Assembly (NCBI GenBank): GCA_018668195.1
Contig: JABITU010000168.1
Coordinates: forward strand, 1-7,123
DNA length: 7,123 nucleotides
Source: Tateyamaria sp.
GTDB taxonomy: Bacteria > Pseudomonadota > Alphaproteobacteria > Rhodobacterales > Rhodobacteraceae
Direction: 5' to 3'
Each line of letters starts with the position of its first letter. The first letter of the stretch is position 1. This document shows, in pieces, positions 6,225 to 7,123 of this stretch. The translations under genes and the position numbers were made by a program. The notes below the pieces were generated by a model. The model saw only the letters and a list, made by a program, of their open reading frames with translations, was not told the origin of the DNA and searched no databases.

Positions 6225-7058
6225 TCAGATCGAAATGGGTCTAGCCTTGGCAAGGGAATCAAATTCCATCAGCGTGTCGATAAGCCGATCCATTTGATCA
6301 AGATAGATCATGTTTGGACCGTCTGATGGCGCACTGTCAGGATTTGCGTGCGTCTCGATAAATACAGCACCGACGCCAATGGCCACGGCTGCGCGCGCCA
6401 TTACCGGTGCAAATTCGCGCTGACCGCCACTTGATCCTCCCTTGCCACCTGGTTGCTGCACGGAATGTGTCGCATCCATAACTACAGGGTAGCCGGTTTG
6501 CGCCATTTGCGGTAATGATCGCATATCAGCTACCAGCGCATTATAGCCAAAGGACGTACCACGTTCCGTTAACAAGATCCGAGAGTTGCCTGTGCTTTCG
6601 ACCTTGGTCACGATGTTGGGCATTTCCCACGGGGCCAAAAATTGACCCTTTTTGATGTTGACGACAGCCCCCGAGTTTCCAGCTGCCAGCAGCATATCTG
6701 TTTGGCGACACAAGAAGGCGGGTATTTGCAGCACATCAGCGACTTCGGCAGCAATGGCGCACTGCGCTTCGGTATGGACATCCGTAAGTATAGGCACCCC
6801 GATAGATTTTTTGATGGATTGCAACGCTTCCAGGCCGTCATCCATTCCGAGCCCGCGAATGCCACCCAGTGACGTGCGATTGGCTTTGTCGTAGCTGGCC
6901 TTGAAAATGTATTGCGCGCCGACCGCATCACAAGCTGCCTTGACCACACCTGCGATGTCCTGCCCCATTCCTGCACTTTCAAGTGTACAGGGGCCTGCAA
7001 TTATGGTGAGCGGCAGGTCATTGCCGATGACAAGGTCGGCGACTGGGACATGTTTCAT
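6225..7058 (-). CDS. kdsA: 3-deoxy-8-phosphooctulonate synthase (KDO-8-phosphate synthase), metal-dependent type
   Basis: KdsA condenses phosphoenolpyruvate with D-arabinose 5-phosphate to Kdo 8-phosphate, the committed step toward Kdo for lipopolysaccharide inner core (and some capsules). The 277-residue TIM-barrel protein is full length. It contains AGPC (21-24), KASYDKANRTS (53-63), LTDVH (91-95), IPAFLCRQTD (112-121), KGQFLAPWEM (137-146), DATHSVQQPGG (195-205) and ETHANPDSAPSDGPN (235-249). Cys24, His198, Glu235 and Asp246 are spaced exactly as the metal ligands C11, H185, E222 and D233 of Aquifex aeolicus KdsA. E. coli KdsA has Asn in place of the cysteine, so this one is predicted to need a divalent metal. 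Only a weak AGGT lies 11 nt before the ATG. The upstream frame appears to end at or just before the start codon, suggesting co-transcription with an upstream gene outside the window. It is convergent with matB. Confidence 0.97.
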   Translation of the reverse strand: MKHVPVADLVIGNDLPLTIIAGPCTLESAGMGQDIAGVVKAACDAVGAQYIFKASYDKANRTSLGGIRGLGMDDGLEALQSIKKSIGVPILTDVHTEAQCAIAAEVADVLQIPAFLCRQTDMLLAAGNSGAVVNIKKGQFLAPWEMPNIVTKVESTGNSRILLTERGTSFGYNALVADMRSLPQMAQTGYPVVMDATHSVQQPGGKGGSSGGQREFAPVMARAAVAIGVGAVFIETHANPDSAPSDGPNMIYLDQMDRLIDTLMEFDSLAKARPISI

Positions 7059-7123
7059 TCTAGCTGGTTACCTGTTCTCTGAGGATCGACGCGGTAAGCG
7101 AGACCATCAAGTAAATGCCTGCA
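7055..7123 (-). CDS. Partial C-terminus of the gene upstream of kdsA (frame uncertain)
   Basis: Two minus-strand frames are open from the window edge to the kdsA start. One gives 22 residues ending GLAYRVDPQRTGNQLE, with its TGA (7057-7055) overlapping the kdsA start codon in an ATGA arrangement. The other gives 20 residues ending SLTASILREQVTS, with TAG at 7062-7060, one base before the kdsA ATG. Either would make a tight operon with kdsA. The product cannot be identified from so little, and the choice of frame is open; the ATGA overlap slightly favours the first. Confidence 0.35.
   Translation of the reverse strand, partial: CRHLLDGLAYRVDPQRTGNQLE

Noticed and set aside
1..7123. CRISPR array, tRNA or rRNA genes
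   Set aside because: I saw no regularly spaced direct repeats and no tRNA- or rRNA-like sequence on either strand by eye.

Overview
The window (7,123 bp, moderate GC by eye) looks like a bacterial chromosome segment, most likely from an alphaproteobacterium and possibly the marine Rhodobacterales/Roseobacter group. That placement is an inference from the character of the MatB, HIBADH-family, PanE-family and KdsA proteins; no rRNA or other decisive marker is present.

Layout. Positions 1-238 hold what looks like the 3' remnant of a minus-strand gene, plus the ribosome-binding site of the next gene. Four intact plus-strand genes follow: a 3-hydroxyisobutyrate dehydrogenase-family oxidoreductase (239-1108), an AMP-forming acyl-CoA ligase of the oxalate-CoA ligase type (1510-3033), a PanE/ApbA-family ketopantoate reductase-like protein (3082-4065) and malonyl-CoA synthetase MatB (4254-5771). 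A 401-bp gap after the first gene contains a possible decayed C-terminal end of a TctA-type organic-acid permease. A 188-bp gap before matB holds an inverted repeat and a candidate leader ORF. From 5772 to 6224 there is no intact gene, only a long hairpin and a probable relic of an IS3-family OrfA. The minus strand then carries kdsA (7058-6225), of the metal-dependent type, and the last ~65 bp are probably the 3' end of the gene upstream of kdsA.

How the genes may work together. The ligase and the PanE-family reductase are 48 bp apart and probably co-transcribed. In Methylobacterium extorquens AM1 a PanE homologue (PanE2) is known as an oxalyl-CoA reductase. The pair therefore suggests oxalate -> oxalyl-CoA -> glyoxylate, and the HIBADH-family enzyme could reduce glyoxylate or a related semialdehyde. 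MatB adds activation of a second small dicarboxylate, malonate. The plus-strand block thus reads as a small dicarboxylate assimilation module, possibly once accompanied by its transporter. kdsA belongs to the unrelated Kdo/lipopolysaccharide (or capsule) pathway, and the insertion-sequence scar lies at the border between the two. The decayed genes on both sides of the module suggest a rearranged, accessory neighbourhood.
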